A stretch of 64,000 nt of DNA. It comes from Arthrobacter castelli DSM 16402. Lineage in GTDB: Bacteria; Actinomycetota; Actinomycetes; Actinomycetales; Micrococcaceae. The DNA lies in contig NZ_KE387201.1 in the NCBI RefSeq assembly GCF_000430705.1, forward strand, positions 3,922 to 67,921. The letters run 5' to 3'. Below are positions 17,443-24,890 of the stretch, piece by piece (the first letter of the stretch is position 1; each line of letters begins with the position of its first letter). The translations under genes and the position numbers were made by a program. The notes beneath the pieces were generated by a model. The model was not told where the DNA came from. It ran no database searches and saw nothing but the letters and a program-made list of their open reading frames with translations.

Positions 17443-17778
17443 CTACCTGGGTGGGCTAACGTCCTGGACTCCGAGGTAGTGGGCCAGCGCGAACTCGACC
17501 TCTGCAAGTTGATCCCGGATGAGGTAGTCGACGGGGTCACCGACGACGTAATCCACGTCGATCGAGCGGATCTGGTCGACCAGCATGCGCGTCAATCGAC
17601 CAGCGACTTCGAGCTCGGGACGATGGACGGATGAGCCGGCCGAGGTGGACGTAGGAACCACGGTGACAACAGACAGTGGCGAGTCCGACGGGGATAGGAC
17701 CAGACCTAATCGCTTGCCGCCCTGCTTGTGGCTCCGCGGGCGACCAAGGTCGACCCGGTACACGGCCCCGCGGATCAC
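17443..17778 (-). CDS. PemK/MazF family toxin
   Basis: A 111-aa type II toxin of the MazF/PemK fold, a ribosome-independent mRNA endoribonuclease. It opens MIRGAVYRVDLGRPRSHKQG (the conserved GxVYxVDLGxP strand), with RLGLVLSPSD and VTVVPTSTSAG, and ends with QIRSIDVDYVVGDPV, the usual dimer strand region. The GTG start at 17778 overlaps the antitoxin stop (GTGA). The antitoxin lies upstream, the normal MazEF order. Confidence 0.88.
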   Translation of the reverse strand: MIRGAVYRVDLGRPRSHKQGGKRLGLVLSPSDSPLSVVTVVPTSTSAGSSVHRPELEVAGRLTRMLVDQIRSIDVDYVVGDPVDYLIRDQLAEVEFALAHYLGVQDVSPPR

Positions 17779-17975
17779 CAGGCCTCTGGCTCCGTGTTAA
17801 CGTCCTCGCCCTTTAGTGCATCAGCGTCTGCGCGGAACTCAGCCAGCCAGCGTTCGTGATCCAGCAGCCGTAGCGCGCGGCGGAGCGTGTCCGAGGTACT
17901 CTCGCCGGGCTGCCCGGCCTCGCGCAGGATGCGCTCGTCGTCCGGCGTCGGACGGAAACCGATCGATGTAGACAT
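17775..17975 (-). CDS. Antitoxin partner of PemK/MazF
   Basis: A 66-aa protein, MSTSIGFRPTPDDERILREA followed by a helical stretch RRALRLLDHERWLAEFRADAD and an acidic C-terminus GEDVNTEPEAW. The N-terminal part resembles a ribbon-helix-helix DNA-binding domain, and the rest would wrap the toxin. I choose ATG 17975 because a TAAGAT box ends 7 nt upstream; an in-frame ATG at 17984 would fall inside that box. Autorepression of the operon is the family norm. Confidence 0.8.
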   Translation of the reverse strand: MSTSIGFRPTPDDERILREAGQPGESTSDTLRRALRLLDHERWLAEFRADADALKGEDVNTEPEAW

Positions 17976-17982
17976 GGCACCC

Positions 17983-17988
17983 ATCTTA
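17983..17988 (-). promoter_or_regulatory. -10 box TAAGAT, leaderless
   Basis: TAAGAT on the minus strand, 7-nt spacer to ATG 17975 of the antitoxin gene. It decides between two candidate starts. Confidence 0.55.
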
Positions 17989-18113
17989 GCCACGTTTGAC
18001 AAATGTTGAACACCGGTAGCCCACATGAGCCCGTCAGCGAATCGGCACCTGAGACGTATCGGCCCCTGGGAAGGGCTGCTTGGAGGTCATGCTGACATTG
18101 GCCAACTTCGCTG

Positions 18114-18806
18114 TCATAGGTTCTTCGCGAGCTCAGCTGCCGCGGCGATCTCGTCGGATACCGCATCTTTCTCCGATTCGGTTAGGTCAAGGCTTTGGAG
18201 TTCTGAGAGGACTTCGTTGGCGCGGCGGGTCTGGCCGTTCCGAATCAGCAGTTCCGCGAGGTATGAAAGGACGGGTGCACACTCGACCGGTCGGGCGTCA
18301 GCATGTCGGTGAAGACCAGTTTCAAGGACAGAGATGGCGGTAGCAGTATCCCCACGAGCATCGCCTTGACGCGCCGCATTCAACATGACCCGCTTGAAGA
18401 CACCTGTCGCTTCGTCCTGCTCGTCATTACTTGAACTGATGCGAATCCAGTTCCCACCCGGGTCGATAACGCTGAACCCACCCGCAGTTCCTTGCTTCCG
18501 ACGCGGGCGAGTGATCCGGGGGATCCCAGCCACCGGCAGCTTCCCGAAACGCTCCTTCAAGCCTGCAGCGAATTCGTCGAAAAGGCGTCCGGTATCGGAC
18601 GTCAAGAGGATAATGCTCCCGAGCGAGTCCTCCGGCTCGAAGGCAGCGACAGACGCGAAATGAATGTCGATATCGCCCCGCTGTAAACACAGGTAGGGGT
18701 TCGGCCGTTCTTGCCGGAACGTCACCACAAAACCAAGCGCCTCGTAGAACGGGAGGACGTCGTCAAGGTTGCGGCACGTCAAAATCGGGATCGTTCGTTC
18801 ACTCAT
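18114..18806 (-). CDS. VOC family protein with helical C-terminal extension
   Basis: A 230-aa protein. Residues 1-128 form a glyoxalase/bleomycin-resistance VOC domain (IPILTCRNLDDVLPFYEALG ... GGFSVIDPGGNWIRISSS). Residues 129-230 are an added helical region with TPR-like spacing (LNAARQGDARGDTATAISVL ... YLAELLIRNGQTRRANEVLS). VOC resistance proteins are normally about 120-130 aa, so the extension is notable. A simple antibiotic-binding dimer role is possible but unproven. ATG 18806; no clear ribosome site. It is a single gene, convergent with nothing close. Confidence 0.85.
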   Translation of the reverse strand: MSERTIPILTCRNLDDVLPFYEALGFVVTFRQERPNPYLCLQRGDIDIHFASVAAFEPEDSLGSIILLTSDTGRLFDEFAAGLKERFGKLPVAGIPRITRPRRKQGTAGGFSVIDPGGNWIRISSSNDEQDEATGVFKRVMLNAARQGDARGDTATAISVLETGLHRHADARPVECAPVLSYLAELLIRNGQTRRANEVLSELQSLDLTESEKDAVSDEIAAAAELAKNL

Positions 18807-18900
18807 TGAGACAACGTACCAACCCGGACACTCGCCCCCGGAAGCGGATCCCTGAACGAGGCATTGGCCGCGCTCCTATCCTCGGTTTCCCACCTCGCGC

Positions 18901-18906
18901 TAAAGT
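18901..18906 (+). promoter_or_regulatory. -10 box TAAAGT, leaderless
   Basis: TAAAGT with a 6-nt spacer to ATG 18913 of the DinB-like gene. Confidence 0.5.
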
Positions 18907-18912
18907 TCCGGT

Positions 18913-19410
18913 ATGGATCGCTGTGGGGAATGCGGCTTCGAGTATGACTTGCCCAACGCGCCGAATGCCCCTGCGTTGATCACGAAGGGCGCCGCCGAGT
19001 TCGACGCCATTCTCCAGGACAGTGGCACCGATATGCGGAGCAGGCGAGAGCCCACTCAATGGTCCCCGCTGGAATACGGCTGCCATGTCCGCGACATGCT
19101 ACTGGTGCAACGCGAGAGAGTGCTTGCCGCCCGCCGCCGACACCGACCGTCCTTCGACCCGATGGGCCGCGACGAACGCGTGGACCACGATGGCTATGCA
19201 GAGCAGCAACCGGTTGACGTAGCCGGCCAGCTCACGATGGCAGCGCAGCTGTTCGTTAACGTCCTCACGCGGCTCAGTCCTGAGGACTGGGACCGACGGG
19301 TCGTGTACAACTACCCACGGCAAGCTCAACGGTCACTGCGCTGGGTCGCCATACACACCGTGCACGAGGTCAACCACCATCTGCTCGACGTCCGACGTCA
19401 GTTGGCCTGA
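18913..19410 (+). CDS. DinB-like protein with N-terminal CxxC
   Basis: A 165-aa protein of the DinB four-helix-bundle superfamily. The three metal-ligand His positions are suggested by YGCHVRDMLL, and by HTVHEVNHHLLDVRRQL at the C-terminus (His-rich helix). It begins MDRCGECGFEYDLPN, an extra CxxC knuckle not typical of DinB. Members include bacillithiol/mycothiol-dependent enzymes, so a thiol-dependent S-transferase role is conceivable in an actinobacterium; that is inference. The start is ATG 18913, 6 nt after TAAAGT, indicating leaderless translation. Confidence 0.8.
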   Translation: MDRCGECGFEYDLPNAPNAPALITKGAAEFDAILQDSGTDMRSRREPTQWSPLEYGCHVRDMLLVQRERVLAARRRHRPSFDPMGRDERVDHDGYAEQQPVDVAGQLTMAAQLFVNVLTRLSPEDWDRRVVYNYPRQAQRSLRWVAIHTVHEVNHHLLDVRRQLA

Positions 19411-19412
19411 CG

Positions 19413-19606
19413 ATGAGCCCCGCTGCGGCCGCGCCGAAAAATTGAACGTCTCTGCGCTGACACAAGCAGCCGTTGCTGCTGAGCTGGAACGCCATGCAAC
19501 CGACGCCTGGCTCTCCAGTCTGCCCCGTCGTCAACGCACCGTTTCGCATGAGAGCGCCCTTGATGCCCTCGATGCCGCGCGGGCCGAGATGGAGGCGCGT
19601 GCCTGA
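19413..19606 (+). pseudogene. VapB-like antitoxin, frameshifted
   Basis: Read from ATG 19413 the frame gives MSPAAAAPKN and a stop. One extra A in the A-run 19437-19441 would turn it into MSPAAAAPKKLNVSALTQAA and continue as ERHATDAWLSSLPRRQ and ALDALDAARAEMEARA up to TGA 19604-19606, a normal ~64-aa antitoxin that partners PIN toxins. So the gene is broken by a single-base loss in a homopolymer, or the base is a sequencing error. It overlaps the toxin remnant, as in intact vapBC operons. Confidence 0.7.
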
Positions 19607-19805
19607 GCCCGTCGAGAACGTCGTCGTCGACGCTTCCGTTCTCGTGAACCTGCTGGCAGCAGCTTGGGATCTTCGGGACAAAGTACGCCTTGTCGACGCC
19701 CTCTATGTCACTCTGGCCACACGTCTGGACGCACCGCTGCTGACCACAGACCTCCGGCTCGCCCGTGTGTGCACAGTTGCAGAGCCGATCACCACTGCCC
19801 GGTAA
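19599..19805 (+). pseudogene. VapC (PIN-domain) toxin with internal deletion
   Basis: GTG 19599 starts a 68-aa frame. It opens ENVVVDASVLVNLLA, the PIN opening with the first catalytic Asp, and jumps straight to AAWDLRDKVRLVDALYVTLA and LLTTDLRLAR, the C-terminal part with the last Asp residues. About 65 residues of a normal ~130-aa PIN domain, including the central acidic residue, are missing without loss of frame. The enzyme should be inactive. Together with the frameshifted antitoxin this marks a decayed vapBC locus. Confidence 0.75.
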
Positions 19806-19898
19806 GCTGTCCGGCCTCGCCCGGGCCGGCGCTGTCCCCGGCTTGGCAACGATGGCGCCAGCATCGTCGGGGCTGGCGGACTTGGCGCTCAGGGACGA

Positions 19899-20465
19899 AT
19901 GGAGTGCATGGGTGAAACACCGGCACGATGGACCCGGGCCACTGTCTATCCCGACATGTGGGCGGATCCGGCGGACGATCCACGCAACAGCGAAGGGGTC
20001 AGCCCGGACGGCGAACTTGAGACGCTGCAGGACTACCTGACGAGCTATCGCTTCACCCTTCGGATGAAATGTGAAGGGCTCGATGCCGAACAGCTGGCCC
20101 GTCGGTCGGTTCCGCCGTCGACGATGTCGCTGCTCGGCCTGATCAGGCACCTCGCCGAGGTGGAACGGGACTGGCGTAACTGGATCAGTGGTGCCGACTC
20201 GGTGCCGAAGCTGTACGGCCCCGGAGACGCGGACTTCGACGGAGCCGTCGCGGGGCAGGACGAAGTGGACGCGGCGTACGCTGATCTGGCACGCGAGCAG
20301 GCCTCGACCGACGACGCATTGGCCGGGCACGACCTGGGTGAGCGCCTCGGACAGGCCGGGATCGCTGTCCGGGAACTGAACGTGCACAGGGCCGAGGAGT
20401 ATGCCCGCCACTGCGGGCACGCCGACCTGTTGCGCGAGTGTATTGACGGCCGGGTGGGCCAGTAG
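19899..20465 (+). CDS. DinB family protein (DUF664)
   Basis: A 188-aa DUF664/DinB protein. It shows the core ETLQDYLTSYRFTLRMKCEG, SLLGLIRHLAEVERDW (His of the first metal-ligand helix) and ELNVHRAEEYARHCGHADLL (HxxxEyxRHxGHADLL, the family signature). This clan includes mycothiol-dependent isomerases/transferases of actinobacteria. ATG 19899 follows AGGGACG; ATG 19908 after GGAG is equally possible. It is convergent with bkdC (46 bases apart). Confidence 0.87.
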   Translation: MECMGETPARWTRATVYPDMWADPADDPRNSEGVSPDGELETLQDYLTSYRFTLRMKCEGLDAEQLARRSVPPSTMSLLGLIRHLAEVERDWRNWISGADSVPKLYGPGDADFDGAVAGQDEVDAAYADLAREQASTDDALAGHDLGERLGQAGIAVRELNVHRAEEYARHCGHADLLRECIDGRVGQ

Positions 20466-20510
20466 CGAAGCAGCCGAGGGACAGAAACTCCCGGGATCCT
20501 CCAGAAGCCG

Positions 20511-21983
20511 CTACACCATGGTCAGCACCATGCCCGGCTCGGCGAGGATGGCGCCGACGTCGGCCAGGAACTTCGAGCCCTGCTCGCCGTCGACCAGCCG
20601 GTGGTCGAACGACAGGCTCAGCGTCATCATCTGCCGCAACGCGATTTCGCCCTGGTACTCCCAGGGCTGCTTCCGGACCGCCCCCATGGCCAGGATCGCA
20701 GCCTCGCCCGGATTGAGGATGGGCGTACCGGCGTCGATACCGAAGACGCCGATATTGGTAATGGAGATGGTGCCGCCCGAGAGGTTCTCCGGGCTCGTCT
20801 TCCCGGCCCGGGCGGTTTCCGTCAGGTCGGTCAGGGCGGTGGACAGCCCGGTCAGGCTCAGCTGTTCGGCGTCCTTGATGTTCGGAACCACCAGTCCCCG
20901 CGGGGTGGCCGCCGCGATGCCCAGGTTGACGTAGTTCATCTGAACGATCTCGCCGTTTTCTTCATCCCATCGTGAATTCAGCGACGGGTTGCGGGCCAGG
21001 GCGACCATCAGTGCCTTCGACACAATGGTCAGCGGGGTCAACCGGTATCCGGCGAAGGCGGAAGAATCCTTCAGCTTTGCCAGCAGTTCCATAGTCGGGG
21101 TGACGTCGACGGTGAGGAACTCGGAGACATGCGGAGCGGTGAATGCGCTCCTCACCATGGCAGCGGCGGTGTGCTTGCGGACGCCCTTAATCGGGATCCG
21201 CACCTCGCGCTCGGCAGTTCCGGAGCGCGGGGCCTGCGCGCCGGGCGTTTCCGGCGCAGCTGCGGTGTCAGCGAAGGCCTGCACATCGGCCCGGGTAATC
21301 AGCCTGTCCCGGCCGGTTCCGGTGACCCGAGTCAGGTCCACGCCCAGGTCCTTGGCCATTTTGCGCACCGGCGGGGTGGAGCGGGGACGTTCCGCGGGCT
21401 TGGATGCGGCTGAGTTCGACGACGCTGCGGCCGGCGCAGCCTGGGCCGGCGACGCAGCGGCCGGTGTTGCCTCCGCCGGGTCTTCGGGGGCGGACTCAGG
21501 TGTGGGCTTGGTGGCGGACTCAGGCGTCGGCTCAGCCGTGGCCTGAGGTGCGACTCCGGCGGACCCGGCGCCACCGCCGTTCCCGGAACGACGACGCCGC
21601 TTGGGACGGCCATCGCTCTCCGCGGCGGGGCCGTACCCGACCAGCACGGACTGGCGCTCGGGCTTGGCTTCGGGCGTCCCGCCTTCGCTATCCGCACCGC
21701 TGCCGGCAGCTGTGCCGTCGCCGGAGTCATCGGCGCCTGCCTCGGCCGGGACGTCGAAGCTGACAATGGGGGCACCCACCTGCACGGTTGCCCCCGCGGC
21801 CTCGTGCAGGGCCGTGACTTTGCCGGCGAATGGCGAGGGCAGGTCGACCACTGCCTTGGCGGTCTCCACTTCAGCAATCACCTGGTTCAGTTCGACGGTG
21901 TCCCCCACCGCAATCTGCCACTTGACGATTTCCGACTCGGTCAGCCCTTCGCCCAGGTCCGGAAGCTTGAAGTCCTTAATCAT
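20511..21983 (-). CDS. bkdC: Branched-chain ketoacid dehydrogenase E2 component
   Basis: A 490-aa dihydrolipoamide acyltransferase. It has one lipoyl domain (residues 1-80) with VETAKAVVDL, whose Lys carries lipoate; a long Ala/Pro/Glu-rich linker to about 205; an E3/E1-binding domain (STPPVRKMAKDLGVDLTRV); and the catalytic domain ending with SFDHRLVDGEQG (HxxxDG active site). It moves the acyl group from E1 to CoA, forming isovaleryl-, isobutyryl- or 2-methylbutyryl-CoA. It starts 5 bases after bkdB. No E3 gene is present in the window. Confidence 0.94.
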   Translation of the reverse strand: MIKDFKLPDLGEGLTESEIVKWQIAVGDTVELNQVIAEVETAKAVVDLPSPFAGKVTALHEAAGATVQVGAPIVSFDVPAEAGADDSGDGTAAGSGADSEGGTPEAKPERQSVLVGYGPAAESDGRPKRRRRSGNGGGAGSAGVAPQATAEPTPESATKPTPESAPEDPAEATPAAASPAQAAPAAASSNSAASKPAERPRSTPPVRKMAKDLGVDLTRVTGTGRDRLITRADVQAFADTAAAPETPGAQAPRSGTAEREVRIPIKGVRKHTAAAMVRSAFTAPHVSEFLTVDVTPTMELLAKLKDSSAFAGYRLTPLTIVSKALMVALARNPSLNSRWDEENGEIVQMNYVNLGIAAATPRGLVVPNIKDAEQLSLTGLSTALTDLTETARAGKTSPENLSGGTISITNIGVFGIDAGTPILNPGEAAILAMGAVRKQPWEYQGEIALRQMMTLSLSFDHRLVDGEQGSKFLADVGAILAEPGMVLTMV

Positions 21984-21988
21984 GGGGT

Positions 21989-22996
21989 TCAGCCCTCCCG
22001 GCCGCTCAACGAATTGTGCCTGTCCATCACGCGGTCGACGGCGTCGAGCATTCGGTCGAGATCCGGAAGGTGGTGATCTTCGAGCTCGGCGGCCGGATAC
22101 GGCACGTCAAAGCCGGTCACGCGCTCCGGGGCAGCTTCCAGGTAGTAGAAGCAGCGCCGGGTGATGCTGGCGGCTATCTCGGCGCCGATGCCGCCAAACT
22201 GCGATGCCTCGTGGGTGACGACCAGCCGGCCGGTCTTGCGGACGGAGGCCTCCACGGTGGCGAAGTCGATCGGCGACAGCGACCGCAGGTCGATCACTTC
22301 CACCGAGACGCCCTCGTCCGAGGCGGCGATGGCGGCGTCCCGGGCGGTGGCCACCAGCGGGCCATAGGTGACAAGGGTGACGTCGTCGCCGGCGGCCACG
22401 ATGGCGGCACTGTCTATCGAGGGGGTCTGGCCGGTGATTTCCTCATCGACCTCGCCCTTGGTCCAGTAGCGACGCTTGGGCTCGAAGAACATCACCGGGT
22501 CGTCGCAGGCAACGGCCTGGCGGATCATGGTGTGGGCATCCTGCGGATTGGAACAGCTGACCACCCGCAGGCCGGCGGTGTGCGCAAAGTAAGCCTCGGG
22601 CGATTCGGAGTGGTGTTCGACCGCGCCGATGCCGCCGCCGAAGGGAACCCGGATGGTCAGCGGCATCTTCACCGCGCCGCCGGTGCGGTAGTGCAGCTTC
22701 GCCACTTGGGTGATGATCTGGTCGAAGCCGGGGTAGATGAATCCGTCGAACTGGATTTCGCACACCGGCCGGTAGCCACGGTAGGCCAGTCCGACGGCGG
22801 TGCCGATAATGCCGGCCTCGGCCAGCGGAGTGTCCATCACCCGGTGCGCGCCAAAGTCTTTCTGCAGCCCATCGGTCACCCGGAAGACACCGCCGAGCGT
22901 GCCGATGTCCTCGCCCATCAGCAGCACCTTGGGATCGTCCTCCAGGGCCCTGCGGAGCCCACTGTTGATGGCCCGCGACAATGTCATCGACGACAT
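21989..22996 (-). CDS. bkdB: Branched-chain ketoacid dehydrogenase E1 beta subunit
   Basis: A 335-aa transketolase-like beta subunit: LMGEDIGTLGGVFRVTDGL at residue 26, LAEAGIIGTAVGLAYRG, EIQFDGFIYPGFDQI and IDLRSLSPID followed by a C-terminal transketolase domain. With bkdA it forms the alpha2beta2 thiamine-diphosphate enzyme that decarboxylates the oxo acids of Leu, Ile and Val. The ATG overlaps the bkdA stop by one base (TAATG), with GGAGGGC as ribosome site. Confidence 0.94.
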   Translation of the reverse strand: MSSMTLSRAINSGLRRALEDDPKVLLMGEDIGTLGGVFRVTDGLQKDFGAHRVMDTPLAEAGIIGTAVGLAYRGYRPVCEIQFDGFIYPGFDQIITQVAKLHYRTGGAVKMPLTIRVPFGGGIGAVEHHSESPEAYFAHTAGLRVVSCSNPQDAHTMIRQAVACDDPVMFFEPKRRYWTKGEVDEEITGQTPSIDSAAIVAAGDDVTLVTYGPLVATARDAAIAASDEGVSVEVIDLRSLSPIDFATVEASVRKTGRLVVTHEASQFGGIGAEIAASITRRCFYYLEAAPERVTGFDVPYPAAELEDHHLPDLDRMLDAVDRVMDRHNSLSGREG

Positions 22997-24117
22997 TATT
23001 GCCCTCCTTCGAATGTCTGCAGGTACTGCACGTACTCGTCCTTCTGCCGCTCAAGCCACGACGTCGGCTCGGAGTAGACATGGTCGAAGACGCTGAGTGG
23101 CTCCGGGGGTTCAAGTCCCAGGCAGCCTTCGCGGACCTTGGCGGCCACGTCATCGGCCGTGGCGTTGACCCGACCGGTGAACTCATCGGTGAGGAGGCCC
23201 CGGCTCTGCAAGTATGCCTCCAACCGGCTGATTGGATCCTTCGCCTGCCAGCCTTCGCGCTCCAGCACGTCGACGTACCGGGACGGATCGTCGGACGTGG
23301 TATGCGGCCCCATCCGGTAGGTGACCGCTTCGATATAGGTGGGTCCGTTGCCGCTGCGGGCCCGGTCCAGGGCAATGCGAGTGGCAGCCATCACGGCCAG
23401 GACATCGTTGCCATCGACCCGCATGCTTGGGATGCCGAAGCCCGGCGCGCGCGAGGCGATCGGAGCCCGCGCCTGCAGCCCCACCGGTTCGGAGATGGCC
23501 CATTGGTTGTTCTGGCAGAAGAAAATCACCGGGGCCTGGAAGCTGGCGGCGAACACCATTGCCTCGTTGGGGTCGCCCTGGCTGGTCGCGCCGTCCCCAA
23601 AGTATGAGATGGCGACGGTGTCGACGCCGTCCTGCTGGCAACCAAGCGCGTAGCCGGTGGCGTGCAGCGTCTGCGAGCCGATAATCACTTGGGACGGCGC
23701 CATATTGATGTCGTAGGGATTCCAGCCGGAATGGGTATGCCCGCGCCAAACCCTCAGCAGGTCCGTGTACTCCACCCCCCGGCAGTAGGCCACCCCGTTC
23801 TCGCGGTAGCTGGCAAAAACGAAATCGTCCTGGCGCAGGGTCCTTCCCGAACCGATCTGGGCTGCCTCCTGGCCGATTAATGGCGGCCACAGTCCCAGTT
23901 CACCCTGGCGCTGCAGGGCGGTGGCCTCGGTATCGATCCTGCGGACCACGACCATGTCCTCGTACAGGGATTTCAACTGGTCGTCGTCGACGTCGGCAAC
24001 CCACTTGTCGTAGCCGGCATCGGCAATGCGTTCGCCGTCCGGCAATAACAACTGGACAAGCCCGCCGTCGTCGGCAGAACTGCTGTCATGTGTGGACACA
24101 GTGCACGCAACCTTCAT
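22996..24117 (-). CDS. bkdA: Branched-chain ketoacid dehydrogenase E1 alpha subunit
   Basis: A 373-aa E1 alpha with the thiamine-diphosphate motif GDGATSQGDPNEAM near residue 180 followed by FFCQNNQWAIS, and the phosphorylation-loop-like TYRMGPHTTSDDPSRY (bacterial form). It is the first gene of bkdABC; its product feeds the 1.4-9.1 kb operon with isovaleryl-CoA. The ATG at 24117 lacks a clear ribosome site and GTG codons follow, so the start is uncertain by several codons. It is divergent from the Lrp gene with one operator in between. Confidence 0.93.
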   Translation of the reverse strand: MKVACTVSTHDSSSADDGGLVQLLLPDGERIADAGYDKWVADVDDDQLKSLYEDMVVVRRIDTEATALQRQGELGLWPPLIGQEAAQIGSGRTLRQDDFVFASYRENGVAYCRGVEYTDLLRVWRGHTHSGWNPYDINMAPSQVIIGSQTLHATGYALGCQQDGVDTVAISYFGDGATSQGDPNEAMVFAASFQAPVIFFCQNNQWAISEPVGLQARAPIASRAPGFGIPSMRVDGNDVLAVMAATRIALDRARSGNGPTYIEAVTYRMGPHTTSDDPSRYVDVLEREGWQAKDPISRLEAYLQSRGLLTDEFTGRVNATADDVAAKVREGCLGLEPPEPLSVFDHVYSEPTSWLERQKDEYVQYLQTFEGGQ

Positions 24118-24221
24118 CCGTCGTCTTGGGCGCTGCAGTCACTTCCGCAGCCATGCTGACTCCATCGTCAAAGTACGTGTGACGATACTCACGGGACTCA
24201 ATGAGTACAACGTGCCGACGA

Positions 24222-24246
24222 AAAACTGAGCATATTGCCCAGTTTT
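24222..24246. promoter_or_regulatory. Lrp-type operator, AAAACTG-N11-CAGTTTT
   Basis: A perfect inverted repeat with 7-bp arms AAAACTG (24222-24228) and CAGTTTT (24240-24246), in the 160-bp gap between bkdA and the lrp gene. It starts 32 bp before the lrp start and 105 bp before bkdA. Lrp/AsnC proteins bind such dyads to activate the adjacent catabolic operon in response to an amino acid. Confidence 0.75.
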
Positions 24247-24277
24247 ATCACGCCTTGGCGTGCTACCGTTGCGCACT

Positions 24278-24751
24278 ATGCATGCCATAGATGGTACCGA
24301 CACCCGTCTGTTGACCGCCCTCGCCAAGGACCCGCGCCGCACCGTCGTGGCACTGGCCCAGAAGCTCGGCCTCTCCCGCAACACTGTACAGGCACGGATG
24401 GCCCAGCTTGAAAGAATGTCGGTGTTCCTGTCCTTCGAACGGCGGATCAATCCGGCCGCGCTCGGATACCCGCTGATGGCGTTTATATCCGTCCACGTGC
24501 AGCAGCAAAAACTGCAGCAGGTGGCCGATGAATTGTCCGGGATTCCGGAGGTGATCGAAGCCTACGGGCTGGCCGGGCAGGCCGATTTGCTGATGCGGGT
24601 GGTCGCCGTCGACGCCGAAGACCTGTTCCGCATTAATGGCAAGATCCTCGGCATCGACGGGGTGGAACGGACAGACACCTCTCTAGCGATGGGCGAACTC
24701 GTCCCGTTCCGCGTCGAGCCGCTGCTGGCCAGGGGACCACGCACACCATAG
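24278..24751 (+). CDS. Lrp/AsnC family regulator of bkdABC
   Basis: A 157-aa Lrp/AsnC protein: HTH DTRLLTALAKDPRRTVVALA and KLGLSRNTVQARMAQLE at residues 6-50, then an RAM/AsnC ligand domain (MAFISVHVQQQKL ... EAYGLAGQADLLMRVVAVD). It probably senses branched-chain amino acids or their oxo acids and controls bkdABC through the AAAACTG dyad. ATG 24278 has no ribosome site; a TACCGT box 8 nt upstream may drive a near-leaderless mRNA. The same protein could affect ald, which starts 139 bases downstream. Confidence 0.9.
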   Translation: MHAIDGTDTRLLTALAKDPRRTVVALAQKLGLSRNTVQARMAQLERMSVFLSFERRINPAALGYPLMAFISVHVQQQKLQQVADELSGIPEVIEAYGLAGQADLLMRVVAVDAEDLFRINGKILGIDGVERTDTSLAMGELVPFRVEPLLARGPRTP

Positions 24752-24890
24752 CGGCTGTTCCGCAACGGCGGCCCTGCCGGGTTATGCTCGACGGACTAGG
24801 TAAATGCTTGCCCGCAATGACGCCCAAGCGCCCGCCATATGCGTATGGTGACGCCTGCTGCGTACTGCGGGTCGTTAGAAAGAGTGTGCG

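Noticed and set aside
22016-23077. Plus-strand frame of 353 aa
   Set aside because: Antisense to bkdB/bkdA, no start signal.
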